Of a stretch of DNA of 64,000 nucleotides, positions 36,685-44,415 are shown piece after piece. The stretch is from an uncultured Victivallales bacterium (GTDB lineage: Bacteria > Verrucomicrobiota > Lentisphaeria > Victivallales > UBA1829), in NCBI GenBank assembly GCA_944390735.1, contig CALXRL010000030.1:1-64000 (forward strand), in the 5' to 3' direction. Position numbers and translations under genes: made by a program. The first letter of the stretch is position 1; every line of letters starts with the position of its first letter. The notes under the pieces were generated by a model. That model saw only the letters and a list, made by a program, of their open reading frames with translations. It made no database searches and was not told the DNA's origin.

Positions 36685-37554
36685 TTATGCATCCGGACTC
36701 TTTCGGTAGGCGAGGGGAGTGGTCCGGGTTCTTCTGCGGAATTCGGCACAGAAGGCGGCCGCGGTCCGGAAGCCGGTCTCCGAGGCGACAAGATGGATGG
36801 GATAGCGCGTGCTCTTCAGCAGATGTTTCGCCTTCTGAATGCGGAATCGCCGGACGTATTCCCCCGGACTGATCTGCAGATGACGCATGAACATGCGGTA
36901 AAGTGTGGAGGAGTCAATGCCGAGCACTCTGGCAATTTCCGCAATCGGATACGGGTGCATGATGTTGTTGCGCAGAAGATCCTGCGCCCGTTCAAAAAGA
37001 TCGTCCGCCGGGGTGGGATCCTCGGCCGCCAGAAGCATGAGCAGGTGCATGGCCTTTCCGACGATTTCCGGAATGTTCCGGTGATCCTGCGATTTCAGAA
37101 GCTGTTCGATCTCTCCGACCAGAGCGAGAACGGTGTCGAAGTCGGAAGGATGAATCCGCGTTTGGGTCGTCAGGCGCGTCGTCGCCAGAAGATGTGGCAG
37201 AAGCGCTCCGGTGAAGACGATGGAGAGCTTCAGACAGCTGGAACTCGGTCCGCATTTCAGCAGCGAATCCTCCCCCGGATGGATCAGTCCCACATCTCCG
37301 CGCTTCAACAGAATTTCATGATCCCTCTGCTCGATTTTCAGATCCCCGTCCAGCGGGATTTCCAGTGCCAGATACGAGTAGTTCTCATGCCGGAACCATT
37401 GGGATTTCCAGTTCGACCGCAGAACGACGATCGGCCAGACGGGAAGGGAAAGCGCCTCGTTCGCCGAAAGCATGTAGCATTCCCGGTAGTTGGTCGAATA
37501 GTACTGCGATTCAAAATGATCTCTTGAGAGATAAAGTTCGCTGGTCTTTTTCAT
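36685..37554 (-). CDS. AraC-family transcriptional regulator
   Basis: A 289-residue regulator from the ATG at 37554 (G-rich RBS GGGGGAAATC). The N-terminal half (about 1-165) is a cupin-like sensor with LKRGDVGLIHPGED. The C-terminal half has two helix-turn-helix motifs: EIARVLGIDSSTLYRMFMRHL and LVASETGFRTAAAFCAEFRR, followed by TTPLAYRK. It is divergent from the CE15 esterase gene, and a 9-bp perfect palindrome in the shared region overlaps that gene's promoter, so it probably controls the esterase-DUF2264 operon in response to a sugar. Confidence 0.88.
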   Translation of the reverse strand: MKKTSELYLSRDHFESQYYSTNYRECYMLSANEALSLPVWPIVVLRSNWKSQWFRHENYSYLALEIPLDGDLKIEQRDHEILLKRGDVGLIHPGEDSLLKCGPSSSCLKLSIVFTGALLPHLLATTRLTTQTRIHPSDFDTVLALVGEIEQLLKSQDHRNIPEIVGKAMHLLMLLAAEDPTPADDLFERAQDLLRNNIMHPYPIAEIARVLGIDSSTLYRMFMRHLQISPGEYVRRFRIQKAKHLLKSTRYPIHLVASETGFRTAAAFCAEFRRRTRTTPLAYRKSPDA

Positions 37555-37574
37555 GATTTCCCCCGGGAACGGGA

Positions 37575-37603
37575 TTGACATTTCCGGAAATTTGATCTAT
37601 ACT
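37575..37603 (+). promoter_or_regulatory. Promoter of the CE15-DUF2264 operon
   Basis: Perfect -35 TTGACA (37575-37580), 17 bp, TATACT (37598-37603). Transcription would start near 37610, 48 bases before the ATG at 37658. Confidence 0.8.
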
Positions 37604-37622
37604 TCCGCAACAATATAGATCA
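37593..37622. promoter_or_regulatory. Perfect inverted repeat overlapping the CE15 promoter (candidate AraC operator)
   Basis: TGATCTATA (37593-37601) and TATAGATCA (37614-37622) form a perfect 9-bp inverted repeat with a 12-bp spacer. The left arm covers most of the -10 box and the right arm lies just past the start site. It sits between the AraC gene and the esterase gene, which fits an operator for one or both. Confidence 0.6.
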
Positions 37623-37657
37623 GAAAAATGAAAACCGCAACCCGGGAAGAGGAAAAA

Positions 37658-38872
37658 ATGCCGGAAGACAGCCGCGAAATCAATTACGATGAATCCAAAG
37701 TGCCCCGTTACACCCTGCCATCCGCCCTGGAGCGTCCCGACGGGTCCCGTGTCCGGAACGCGTTCGAGTGGATGAATTTTCAGCGCCGGTATCTGTTGAA
37801 GATTCTGGAGGAAAATCTGTATGGTCCCATTCCCCGGCGGCCCGATTCCATGCGTGTGAAGGAGCTGTCGGTGCGGGAGAATGTCTTCGGCGGACTCGGA
37901 CGGCGGAAGCTGGTGCGTCTTCATTTCGAGATGAATTCCGGCATTTCCCGGACGCTGGATCTTCTGGTGTATCTGCCGAAGAAAATCCGCGGCAAAGCGC
38001 CGGTTTTCATCGGGCTGAATTTCTGCGGCAACCACACCGCCACGCCGGAGACGGATCTTCCGCTACCCGCGTTCCCGTTCCCCGAAGGGGAAGGTCTTCA
38101 TGAACCCGGCTTCCAGAAGGCCAGATGGCAGCCGGAACTTCTGCTGAAACGCGGCTATGCTCTCGTCACCGCCTGCTACCACCAGCTGTATCTGGATCAG
38201 AAGGGCGGTTCTCTGGAAAGCATCTATTCTCTGTTCCTTTCGGAGAAGGAGCTGCGGAGACGGAAAGAGGAACTGCCCGCGATCAGCGCGTGGGCCTGGG
38301 GACTCTCCCGCATCATGGATTATATCGAAACGGAGACTGAACTGAATGCGCGTCAGGTGGCCGTTACCGGTCACTCCCGGCTGGGAAAAACGGCGCTCTG
38401 GGCGGGGGCGAACGATGAACGCTTCGCTCTCGTGATTTCCAACGACTCCGGCTGCGGAGGCGCGGCGCTTTCCCGGAGATGCTTCGGAGAGACGCTCGGC
38501 GTGATGCTCTCTCCGTTCCCCCACTGGTTCTGCTGCGGAATGGCGCGTTATGCGTTCCGGTCGCAGGAGATGCCGTTCGATCAGCATTTTCTGCTGTCGC
38601 TGATTGCTCCGCGTCCCCTTTATGTGGCGAGTGCGTCGGAGGATCTCTGGGCGGATCCCAGGGGCGAGTTCCTGGGACTTGCGGCCGCGCGGGACGCCTA
38701 CGCCCTCTTCGGCAGCGAAGGAGTGCCCGGCAATGAGATGCCTCCGGTCGGCGAGGTGCTTTCCGGCGACTGCGCCTATCACTGCCGCCCCGGAAAACAC
38801 GACATCACCGAGTACGACTGGCTGCGCTATCTGGATTTTGCGGACCGCTTCTTCCAGACGGAACAGGCGTGA
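37658..38872 (+). CDS. Glucuronoyl esterase-like alpha/beta hydrolase (CE15 type), no signal peptide
   Basis: A 404-residue serine hydrolase. The ATG at 37658 has GAAGAGGA five bases upstream; the earlier ATG at 37628 has none. Motifs match bacterial CE15: VTGHSRLGKTALWAGAND with nucleophile S240, SNDSGCGGAA, APRPLYVASASEDLWADPRGEF and GKHDITEYDW with catalytic H381. CE15 enzymes cleave esters between lignin alcohols and 4-O-methyl-glucuronic acid of xylan. Known members are secreted, whereas this protein starts with a charged, hydrophilic segment and should be cytoplasmic, so it may act on imported uronic-acid esters. It is followed by a DUF2264 gene in the same operon. Confidence 0.85.
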   Translation: MPEDSREINYDESKVPRYTLPSALERPDGSRVRNAFEWMNFQRRYLLKILEENLYGPIPRRPDSMRVKELSVRENVFGGLGRRKLVRLHFEMNSGISRTLDLLVYLPKKIRGKAPVFIGLNFCGNHTATPETDLPLPAFPFPEGEGLHEPGFQKARWQPELLLKRGYALVTACYHQLYLDQKGGSLESIYSLFLSEKELRRRKEELPAISAWAWGLSRIMDYIETETELNARQVAVTGHSRLGKTALWAGANDERFALVISNDSGCGGAALSRRCFGETLGVMLSPFPHWFCCGMARYAFRSQEMPFDQHFLLSLIAPRPLYVASASEDLWADPRGEFLGLAAARDAYALFGSEGVPGNEMPPVGEVLSGDCAYHCRPGKHDITEYDWLRYLDFADRFFQTEQA

Positions 38873-38917
38873 GTGCCCGCTTTTTCCTGGAATTCAGACT
38901 TGGACGGAGATGATGAA

Positions 38918-40075
38918 ATGAAAAGAATGGAAACGATTCGGGAGGAATGGATCCGCCAGCTGCGCCGGATTGCCGATCCCGTTCTTCATGCGCTGGAACA
39001 GGGAATGCTGAAGCGTGTCATGCCGGTGGAATCCGGAGCGGAGGATCGGACTCTCTGCGCGCATATGGAGGCGTTCGGCCGTCTGCTTACGGGAATTGCT
39101 CCCTGGGTGGAGCTGCCGGGCGACTCTTCCGAGGAGGGGCAACTCCGCTCGGAATACGCGGAGAGGGTGCGGCGCGCAATCGCCACCGCGGTCGATCCCG
39201 AGTCTCCCGACTATCTCTGGAGCACCGAGGCTGTTCCGCATCCGCAGTTTCTGGTGGACACCGCGTTTTTTGCACATGGACTGCTCCGCGCTCCGAACGA
39301 GCTGATCGGAAAACTGGATGCGCGGACGCTGCATCAGACGGTGGAGCTTCTCCGGCGCTCGCGCGCCATCACTCCCGGGGCGAACAACTGGCTTCTGTTT
39401 TCGGCCATGGTCGAAACGGCGCTGGGCAGACTCGGGCAGTGGAGCGATCTCATGCGCATTGATTACGCTCTCCGGCAGCATGAACAGTGGTTCAAGGGCG
39501 ACGGCGTCTACGGGGACGGTCCCCGCTTCGCCTGGGATTACTACAACAGCTTTGTCATTCAGCCGATGCTCCTGGATGTGATGGAACAGAATGCGCGGCA
39601 TTTCAGCGACGGTTCCATGCGTCTGGAACGCATCCGCGCCCGGATGCGCCGCTATGCCGCCGTGCAGGAGCGCCTGATCGGTCCGGATGGCTCCTATCCG
39701 GTGATCGGCCGTTCCATCGCCTATCGCTGCGGCGCGTTTCAGGCGCTGGCGCAGACGGCTCTTCGCGGGGAGCTTCCGGACTCTCTTTCCCCGGCGGCGG
39801 TGCGCGAGGCGCTCAGCGCGGTGATCCGCCGGACGTTGAATGCGCCCGGAACCTTCGATTCCCGCGGATGGCTTCAAATCGGACTCTGCGGGCATCAGCC
39901 CGGGCTCGGGGAAAATTACATATCCACGGGGAGTCTGTATCTGGCGTCCGCGGCGTTTCTGCCGCTGGGACTGCCCGCGGAGAATGCGTTCTGGAGCGCG
40001 CCGGCGGAAAAATGGACTTCTGTCCGGGTCTGGTCGGGGGAGGATTTTCCCGCCGATCACGCCGTGCAGCTCTGA
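38918..40075 (+). CDS. DUF2264-type protein, probable (alpha/alpha)-barrel carbohydrate enzyme
   Basis: A 385-residue protein; the ATG at 38918 has GGAG about nine bases upstream. It matches the DUF2264 family: FGRLLTGIAPWVELPG, TPGANNWLLFSAMVETAL, GDGVYGDGPRFAWDYYNSFVI and GRSIAYRCGAFQALAQ. The fold is predicted to be an (alpha/alpha) toroid like polysaccharide lyases and unsaturated glucuronyl hydrolases. No enzymatic activity is established to my knowledge; aspartates in GDGVYGDGPRFAWD are candidates. Genes of this family usually sit in saccharide-degradation loci, as here behind the CE15 esterase, which fits a role on uronic-acid-containing oligosaccharides. Confidence 0.8.
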   Translation: MKRMETIREEWIRQLRRIADPVLHALEQGMLKRVMPVESGAEDRTLCAHMEAFGRLLTGIAPWVELPGDSSEEGQLRSEYAERVRRAIATAVDPESPDYLWSTEAVPHPQFLVDTAFFAHGLLRAPNELIGKLDARTLHQTVELLRRSRAITPGANNWLLFSAMVETALGRLGQWSDLMRIDYALRQHEQWFKGDGVYGDGPRFAWDYYNSFVIQPMLLDVMEQNARHFSDGSMRLERIRARMRRYAAVQERLIGPDGSYPVIGRSIAYRCGAFQALAQTALRGELPDSLSPAAVREALSAVIRRTLNAPGTFDSRGWLQIGLCGHQPGLGENYISTGSLYLASAAFLPLGLPAENAFWSAPAEKWTSVRVWSGEDFPADHAVQL

Positions 40076-40085
40076 CCGGACCGGA

Positions 40086-40694
40086 TCAGAACACCGCGTG
40101 GAACAGGGCGCCGAGTCCGGCGGAAAGGAAGATCACGCCCATGATGCTGAGTTTGTTCCGGTAGAGCGCCCAGCAGGAAAACAGAAAGATGGGCAGCATG
40201 TCCCAGCGCAGTGCAAACGCGCCCTCATAGGGGACAAGGTGCAGTTTCAGAATCTCCAGACAGTAATCCCACGGGATCCGGTCGCTGAAAAGGGAGATCT
40301 CCAGATAGGCGATGAACGCGGCTGCGATCAGTCCCATGGTCGCCGGCTTGACCCCGTACATCAGACTGCGCACGAAACGGCTGTTCTCCCATTTGTCCAG
40401 CGATTTCACTCCCAGGGTCATGAGAATCCAGGAGGGCAGAAGAAGTCCGACGGTGCAGAGAAGCCCGCCGGCGATTCCGCCCTGCCGATATCCGAGAAAG
40501 GTCGCCAGATTCACTCCGATCGGTCCGGGAGTCACCTGCGAGATCGCAACGAAGTCTCCGAGTTCATGCAGCGTCAGCCAGTGGTATTTCTCCACGAGAA
40601 TGTCAATGTAGAAGGGCATCAGGGAGCTTCCTCCGCCAAAGCAGATCGCGCCGAAGTAGACGAAAATCAGAAACATGGAAAGATAGAGCATCAT
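40086..40694 (-). CDS. Chromate transporter family protein, half-size subunit 2
   Basis: A 202-residue membrane protein with about six spans and the ChrA-domain signature FGGGSSLMPFY followed by AISQVTPGPIGVNLATFLGYR. The ATG follows AGGAGGT. Full-length ChrA has two such domains in one chain; short ones occur in pairs as here, with the partner gene overlapping by four bases upstream. The family exports chromate or takes up anions such as sulfate; the sugar-degradation surroundings give no hint of the actual substrate. Confidence 0.85.
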   Translation of the reverse strand: MMLYLSMFLIFVYFGAICFGGGSSLMPFYIDILVEKYHWLTLHELGDFVAISQVTPGPIGVNLATFLGYRQGGIAGGLLCTVGLLLPSWILMTLGVKSLDKWENSRFVRSLMYGVKPATMGLIAAAFIAYLEISLFSDRIPWDYCLEILKLHLVPYEGAFALRWDMLPIFLFSCWALYRNKLSIMGVIFLSAGLGALFHAVF

Positions 40695-41314
40695 TTCCGA
40701 TTGACCTCCTTCTCCCCGTCGCCGATTCCGGCGCTTTCCGGCAGCTTGTCACAGATTCCCATGCAGTAGAGAATGCCGAGCGCCATGGCGCCGATCAGCA
40801 GAAGTCCCGGATTCCAGCGCAGAAACACCACCCCGATGAAACAGGCCAGAACAATCAGGTATTGAATCCAGTCATGAACCGTTTTGTTCCACATGCGGAT
40901 CAGCGTGACGAGCATCAGTCCCGCGAGCGCCGTCCGCACTCCGACAAACGCCCCCTGGATGTATCCGTTGTTCATCGGAATGTACGAGAATCCCATCGCG
41001 ACAAACGTAATCACAAGGAAGGAGGGCAGCGCGACTCCGGTCAGGGCAACCAGCGCTCCGATCCGTCCCGCGGCGCGGTATCCGACATAGATCGCCGCAT
41101 TGCCCGCCAGCAGTCCGGGGATGGTCTGGATGATGGCCAGCATATCCATAAGCTCGCCCTCCTTCAGCCAGTGGAGACGTTTGACAAAGATCTCCTCCGC
41201 CGCCAGCAGAATGGCATAGCCGCCGCCGACCACAAACAGCGCAATCTTGAAAAAATGATAAAACAGCAGCCACAGAACTTTTCCCCGCGGCTGACTGGTC
41301 AGTTGGTTGTTCAT
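40691..41314 (-). CDS. Chromate transporter family protein, half-size subunit 1
   Basis: A 207-residue membrane protein with about six spans. The ATG at 41314 follows a GGAAAG element. The N-terminal FFKIALFVVGGGYAILLA and the AIIQTIPGLLAGNAAIYVGYR motif match the ChrA repeat (family form FGGG..M.P and PGP...N.A...G). It overlaps the next gene by ATGA. Together the two make an antiparallel pair equivalent to one two-domain ChrA. It has its own promoter. Confidence 0.85.
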   Translation of the reverse strand: MNNQLTSQPRGKVLWLLFYHFFKIALFVVGGGYAILLAAEEIFVKRLHWLKEGELMDMLAIIQTIPGLLAGNAAIYVGYRAAGRIGALVALTGVALPSFLVITFVAMGFSYIPMNNGYIQGAFVGVRTALAGLMLVTLIRMWNKTVHDWIQYLIVLACFIGVVFLRWNPGLLLIGAMALGILYCMGICDKLPESAGIGDGEKEVNRK

Positions 41315-41340
41315 CCGCAATACTTTCCGTTTGAAACGAT

Positions 41341-41369
41341 AATATATCCCGGAAGCGTTTCCTTTTCAA
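41341..41369 (-). promoter_or_regulatory. Promoter of the chromate transporter pair
   Basis: Minus strand: TTGAAA (41369-41364), 17 bp, TATATT (41346-41341), 27 bases before the start at 41314. Confidence 0.7.
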
Positions 41370-41409
41370 GGCGTCATTTTCCGCAGGAGGGCGCGGCGGA
41401 ACGCCGGAA

Positions 41410-41448
41410 AACGAAAAACGCTCCGTCCAGCAGACGCGAACGGAGCGT
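41410..41448 (-). terminator. Rho-independent terminator after the six-hairpin glycosidase gene
   Basis: A perfect 9-bp stem (ACGCTCCGT, 41418-41426, with ACGGAGCGT, 41440-41448) has a 13-base loop. On the minus strand it is followed by TTTT, C, G, TTTT. It lies 49 bases after the stop codon at 41497. Confidence 0.75.
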
Positions 41449-41496
41449 GAGGGCTGTTCCCGTTTCTTCCGGCGCATTCCGGCCGGAGTCCGGAGA

Positions 41497-43254
41497 TCAG
41501 CGGGCGTTCTGCAGTTCCATGACGGCTTCGAGGAAAACCCCTTCCGCCGTGGTGAACCAGGGATGGGAGCCGGTTTCATGAATTTCAAAGAGTTCGGAAA
41601 AGCAGCCGGTATCCGCGGCGCACTCTTCGAGGATCATTCGCGCCTCCTCCTTCCGCCCGAGCCGTGTGAACGCGATCGACTTCCAGCCCGCATACCATGC
41701 GCAGATGGATTTTCCGACCGGATACATGTTGCCGAACGAGGTCTCCGTTTCGCAGAAATCGCGGATGGCGGCCAGCTGTTTCGGATCATCCGGCGGGAGA
41801 ACCGCGTAGGGATAGACGCCGCTCAGAAGCGCAATGCTCTTTTCCGCACAGCCCGGATAGGGAACGTATTTTCCATTCTCCTCCGGCAGGGTTTCGAGCA
41901 GCCGTTCCGCCAGCGTGCGCCAGACGGGGATCATATCGGGATCCGTTCCAAGTTCTTCCGCCGATGTCGCCGCCGCCTGCAGAGTGGCAATGGCGCCGCA
42001 GGTGGTCATGAAGGCGTTTTCCCGGGCCGGACCGAGACGCTCCAGATCGACACATTTGCCGATGATGACCCGTCCGTCGCCCAGCTCGCAGGCCGCCTGG
42101 ATGCGGAAGAACTCCGCACACGCCTTGATGACCGGATAGCCGTTTTCCCGCAGGAACTGCCGGTCGCGCGTGACATCGTAATATTTTCGCGACTCCAGAC
42201 CGATGTGCGCCATGTGGAAGATATGTTCCAGCCAGAATCCCTGCGGAGCTCCTTCGATCAGAGGCGTTTCCACCGTTTCCCACTGATAGCGGGCAAAGGT
42301 GGAGGTCTTTCCGAAATAGGTGTAGGCGCGCTTCATGGCGGCGGGCAGAATCGAATGACGGAAAAGCGGAACCTTTTTCGCCTCCTTCGCATGTCCGGAA
42401 AGCAGGAGTCCGCTGAATGCGAAGTATTCGTCGAATCCGAAATAGCGGCCCTGCCAGTGCGAGGGGAAGAGTCCGACCGGAATCGACCACTTTGTCGAAC
42501 TGATGCGCAGATGGTATTCGGCGGTGCGGCAGACCTCCAGAAGACGGCCTTCGGGAAGTCGGATTTTGGAGTCGTCCCGGAAAGCCTTCCAGGCCGCCAG
42601 ATGGGTCTTGAGCAGTCCCTCATACCCGAGAGTTCCGGCCAGTTCCGCCTCGGCTTCCCCGAAGGCGAGGAAGAAGGTGAGTTCCCGTCCGGAGCTCCGG
42701 AGTTCGAAGGTGTGTCCGTCGATCACATGTGTTTCGTTCTTTTCCGGGGAGAGAAGGAAGATCGAACCGGCGGGCTCTCCCACCGTGTCAATGGCGTAGT
42801 CCAGACGGAACGCGCCGGAGATTCGGACGCTCATTCGTCTTGCCTTCAGCGTGTAGGTGAATCGGGAGTCGATCTCCCCCTCTCCGGAGATCCGCTTCCG
42901 GATGGCGATGATGTTGTGTTCCAGATGACAGAAGACTTCGCTTTCGATCCGGATGCCGTTCCGGTAGTTGCAGCAGGTTTCGCAGACGCCGCATTCCGGA
43001 TCGAGCGTCTGTTTCCATGCCGTCGGCTTTCCGCATCCCGCGACGGTGTGCTCGAAGTATCCGAACGGAACCAGCTCGGAATAGTAGGTGTCATACCGGA
43101 ATCCCGCGCGATGGATTCCGGGGACCATTCCGCAGAATTCCTGCTGTCCCATTCCCCCCTCGAAGTCGATCTGGAAGGAGAGATCCCCGTTTCCGAGCGG
43201 GGGAGGGACATAGCGCTTGTTCTCCGCATCTCTGTTCGTGCATGCAAGTCTCAT
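41497..43254 (-). CDS. Six-hairpin (alpha/alpha)6 glycosidase-like protein
   Basis: A 585-residue protein, ATG at 43254. The N-terminal third is a beta-sandwich (VPPPLGNGDLSFQIDF is typical for GH95/GH65-like starts, where a 'PlGNG.lg' motif is conserved). The rest is helical, with HWQGRYFGFDEYFAFSGLL, EGAPQGFWLEHIFHMAHIGLE (candidate catalytic Glu), and ENAFMTTCGAIATLQAA. The C terminus FEIHETGSHPWFTTAEGVFLEAV is also family-like. No signal peptide is seen, so it probably hydrolyses or phosphorolyses imported oligosaccharides. I cannot place it firmly in one GH family. It is divergent from an AraC regulator. Confidence 0.75.
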   Translation of the reverse strand: MRLACTNRDAENKRYVPPPLGNGDLSFQIDFEGGMGQQEFCGMVPGIHRAGFRYDTYYSELVPFGYFEHTVAGCGKPTAWKQTLDPECGVCETCCNYRNGIRIESEVFCHLEHNIIAIRKRISGEGEIDSRFTYTLKARRMSVRISGAFRLDYAIDTVGEPAGSIFLLSPEKNETHVIDGHTFELRSSGRELTFFLAFGEAEAELAGTLGYEGLLKTHLAAWKAFRDDSKIRLPEGRLLEVCRTAEYHLRISSTKWSIPVGLFPSHWQGRYFGFDEYFAFSGLLLSGHAKEAKKVPLFRHSILPAAMKRAYTYFGKTSTFARYQWETVETPLIEGAPQGFWLEHIFHMAHIGLESRKYYDVTRDRQFLRENGYPVIKACAEFFRIQAACELGDGRVIIGKCVDLERLGPARENAFMTTCGAIATLQAAATSAEELGTDPDMIPVWRTLAERLLETLPEENGKYVPYPGCAEKSIALLSGVYPYAVLPPDDPKQLAAIRDFCETETSFGNMYPVGKSICAWYAGWKSIAFTRLGRKEEARMILEECAADTGCFSELFEIHETGSHPWFTTAEGVFLEAVMELQNAR

Positions 43255-43306
43255 AACACAGCCCTTTCTTTCTCTGGAGTTTCCGGAAAATACACCGGAA
43301 GAATTC

Positions 43307-43335
43307 TTGAAACAAGGGCGCAATGGTGGTATGAT
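43307..43335 (+). promoter_or_regulatory. Promoter of the AraC-type gene at 43.4 kb
   Basis: TTGAAA (43307-43312), 17 bp, TATGAT (43330-43335) preceded by TGG (extended -10). Transcription would start near 43342, which supports the ATG at 43376 rather than earlier starts. Confidence 0.7.
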
Positions 43336-43375
43336 ATACGGAAATCAGTCAGAAAAGATATGGAAATACACAATC

Positions 43376-44239
43376 ATGGCGAATCGTCGGTCAGTGTCCC
43401 TTCCGGATGGATGCACCTCGTTTCAGGTTCACTACTGGAACAGGAAACTTTCGCAGGAACTTCCCTTTTATGTCTACTGTTTTGAGGAGACTGCCCGGAC
43501 GCTGCCGCGCGGATTCCGCTGTTCCTGCAATCCGTTTCTGCTTCTGGTGGTGCTGGAATCCGGGGCGCTCCGATACACCGCGGGGGCGCGGTCGCATACG
43601 CTTGTGCCCGGGGAGATTCTGATTGTGCCCCGTTCCGTGGAATATGCTTTTGAGTCGTTTTCTACCGGCGGAGCATATCGGAAACTGGTGCTGGAGATGA
43701 GGGGGGGAGGTCTGGAACTTCTGACGGAATCGCTGAGGCTGAATCGTTTTTCCTGTTATCCGCTTCCGGATCCGGGGCGGACGATCCGGGAGTTCCGCAG
43801 GATCGGTTCCCTGCTGGCGGGGGGACGGACCGCCGATGTCCCGCGGATCATGGGAAAGGCGCAGGAGCTTCTGGTGACCTTTTCGATGCTGGCGTGTCCC
43901 GCGCCGGAGCGTCCCGCGCTGCTGCAGAGAGCCCAGGCGTTTCTGGAATCGAATCTGGCGATGCCGGGTGTGCTGGCGAAAATGGCGCGGGAGCTTCATG
44001 TGAGCCGTTCCACTCTCGGACGGCTCTTCCGGGAGCACCTGGGCTGTTCACCCATGGAATACCGCTTCCGCCGGAGAATGGAATCCGCGGAATACCTCCT
44101 GAAAAATACCGATTGTTCCGTGAAGGAAACCGCCTTCCGTCTCGGCTACTGCAACCAGTTCCATTTTTCCAGCGAGTTCAAGCGCTGGAAAGGCTGTTCG
44201 CCCGCGGAGTACCGGAAAAACCGTCCGGAGGTGATCTGA
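43376..44239 (+). CDS. AraC-family transcriptional regulator
   Basis: A 287-residue regulator. The ATG at 43376 is the first one downstream of the promoter that keeps the full domain. The N-terminal cupin sensor has LVPGEILIVPRSVEYAFE. The C-terminal DNA-binding part has MARELHVSRSTLGRLFREHLG and AFRLGYCNQFHFSSEFKRW, ending SPAEYRKNRP, all typical. It is divergent from the six-hairpin glycosidase gene and upstream of an MFS transporter, so it probably senses the oligosaccharide they handle. Confidence 0.88.
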   Translation: MANRRSVSLPDGCTSFQVHYWNRKLSQELPFYVYCFEETARTLPRGFRCSCNPFLLLVVLESGALRYTAGARSHTLVPGEILIVPRSVEYAFESFSTGGAYRKLVLEMRGGGLELLTESLRLNRFSCYPLPDPGRTIREFRRIGSLLAGGRTADVPRIMGKAQELLVTFSMLACPAPERPALLQRAQAFLESNLAMPGVLAKMARELHVSRSTLGRLFREHLGCSPMEYRFRRRMESAEYLLKNTDCSVKETAFRLGYCNQFHFSSEFKRWKGCSPAEYRKNRPEVI

Positions 44240-44247
44240 CGCTCCCG

Positions 44248-44331
44248 CCGGAGAGGAAACTCGGCGGATTGTCCGGTTCAGGAGGAGGTTCTTTTTTCAA
44301 TCCACCTCTTCGGGCGGACATTCCTCTCCGG
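44248..44331 (+). terminator. Long-loop inverted repeat after the AraC gene
   Basis: CCGGAGAGGAA (44248-44258) and TTCCTCTCCGG (44321-44331) are a perfect 11-bp inverted repeat with a 62-base loop, followed by ATTTTT. A smaller hairpin (AGGAGGT with ACCTCTT) lies inside. It begins nine bases after the stop and probably ends the araC transcript before the MFS promoter. Confidence 0.5.
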
Positions 44332-44348
44332 ATTTTTCCGAATCCCGA

Positions 44349-44376
44349 TTGACAATTCTCAAAATAACGCTATACT
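44349..44376 (+). promoter_or_regulatory. Promoter of the MFS transporter gene
   Basis: Perfect TTGACA (44349-44354), 16 bp, TATACT (44371-44376), 39 bases before the ATG. Confidence 0.75.
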
Positions 44377-44415
44377 TTCCGGATAACTCTGCAACGAGGA
44401 AAGGGTCTTGAGATC

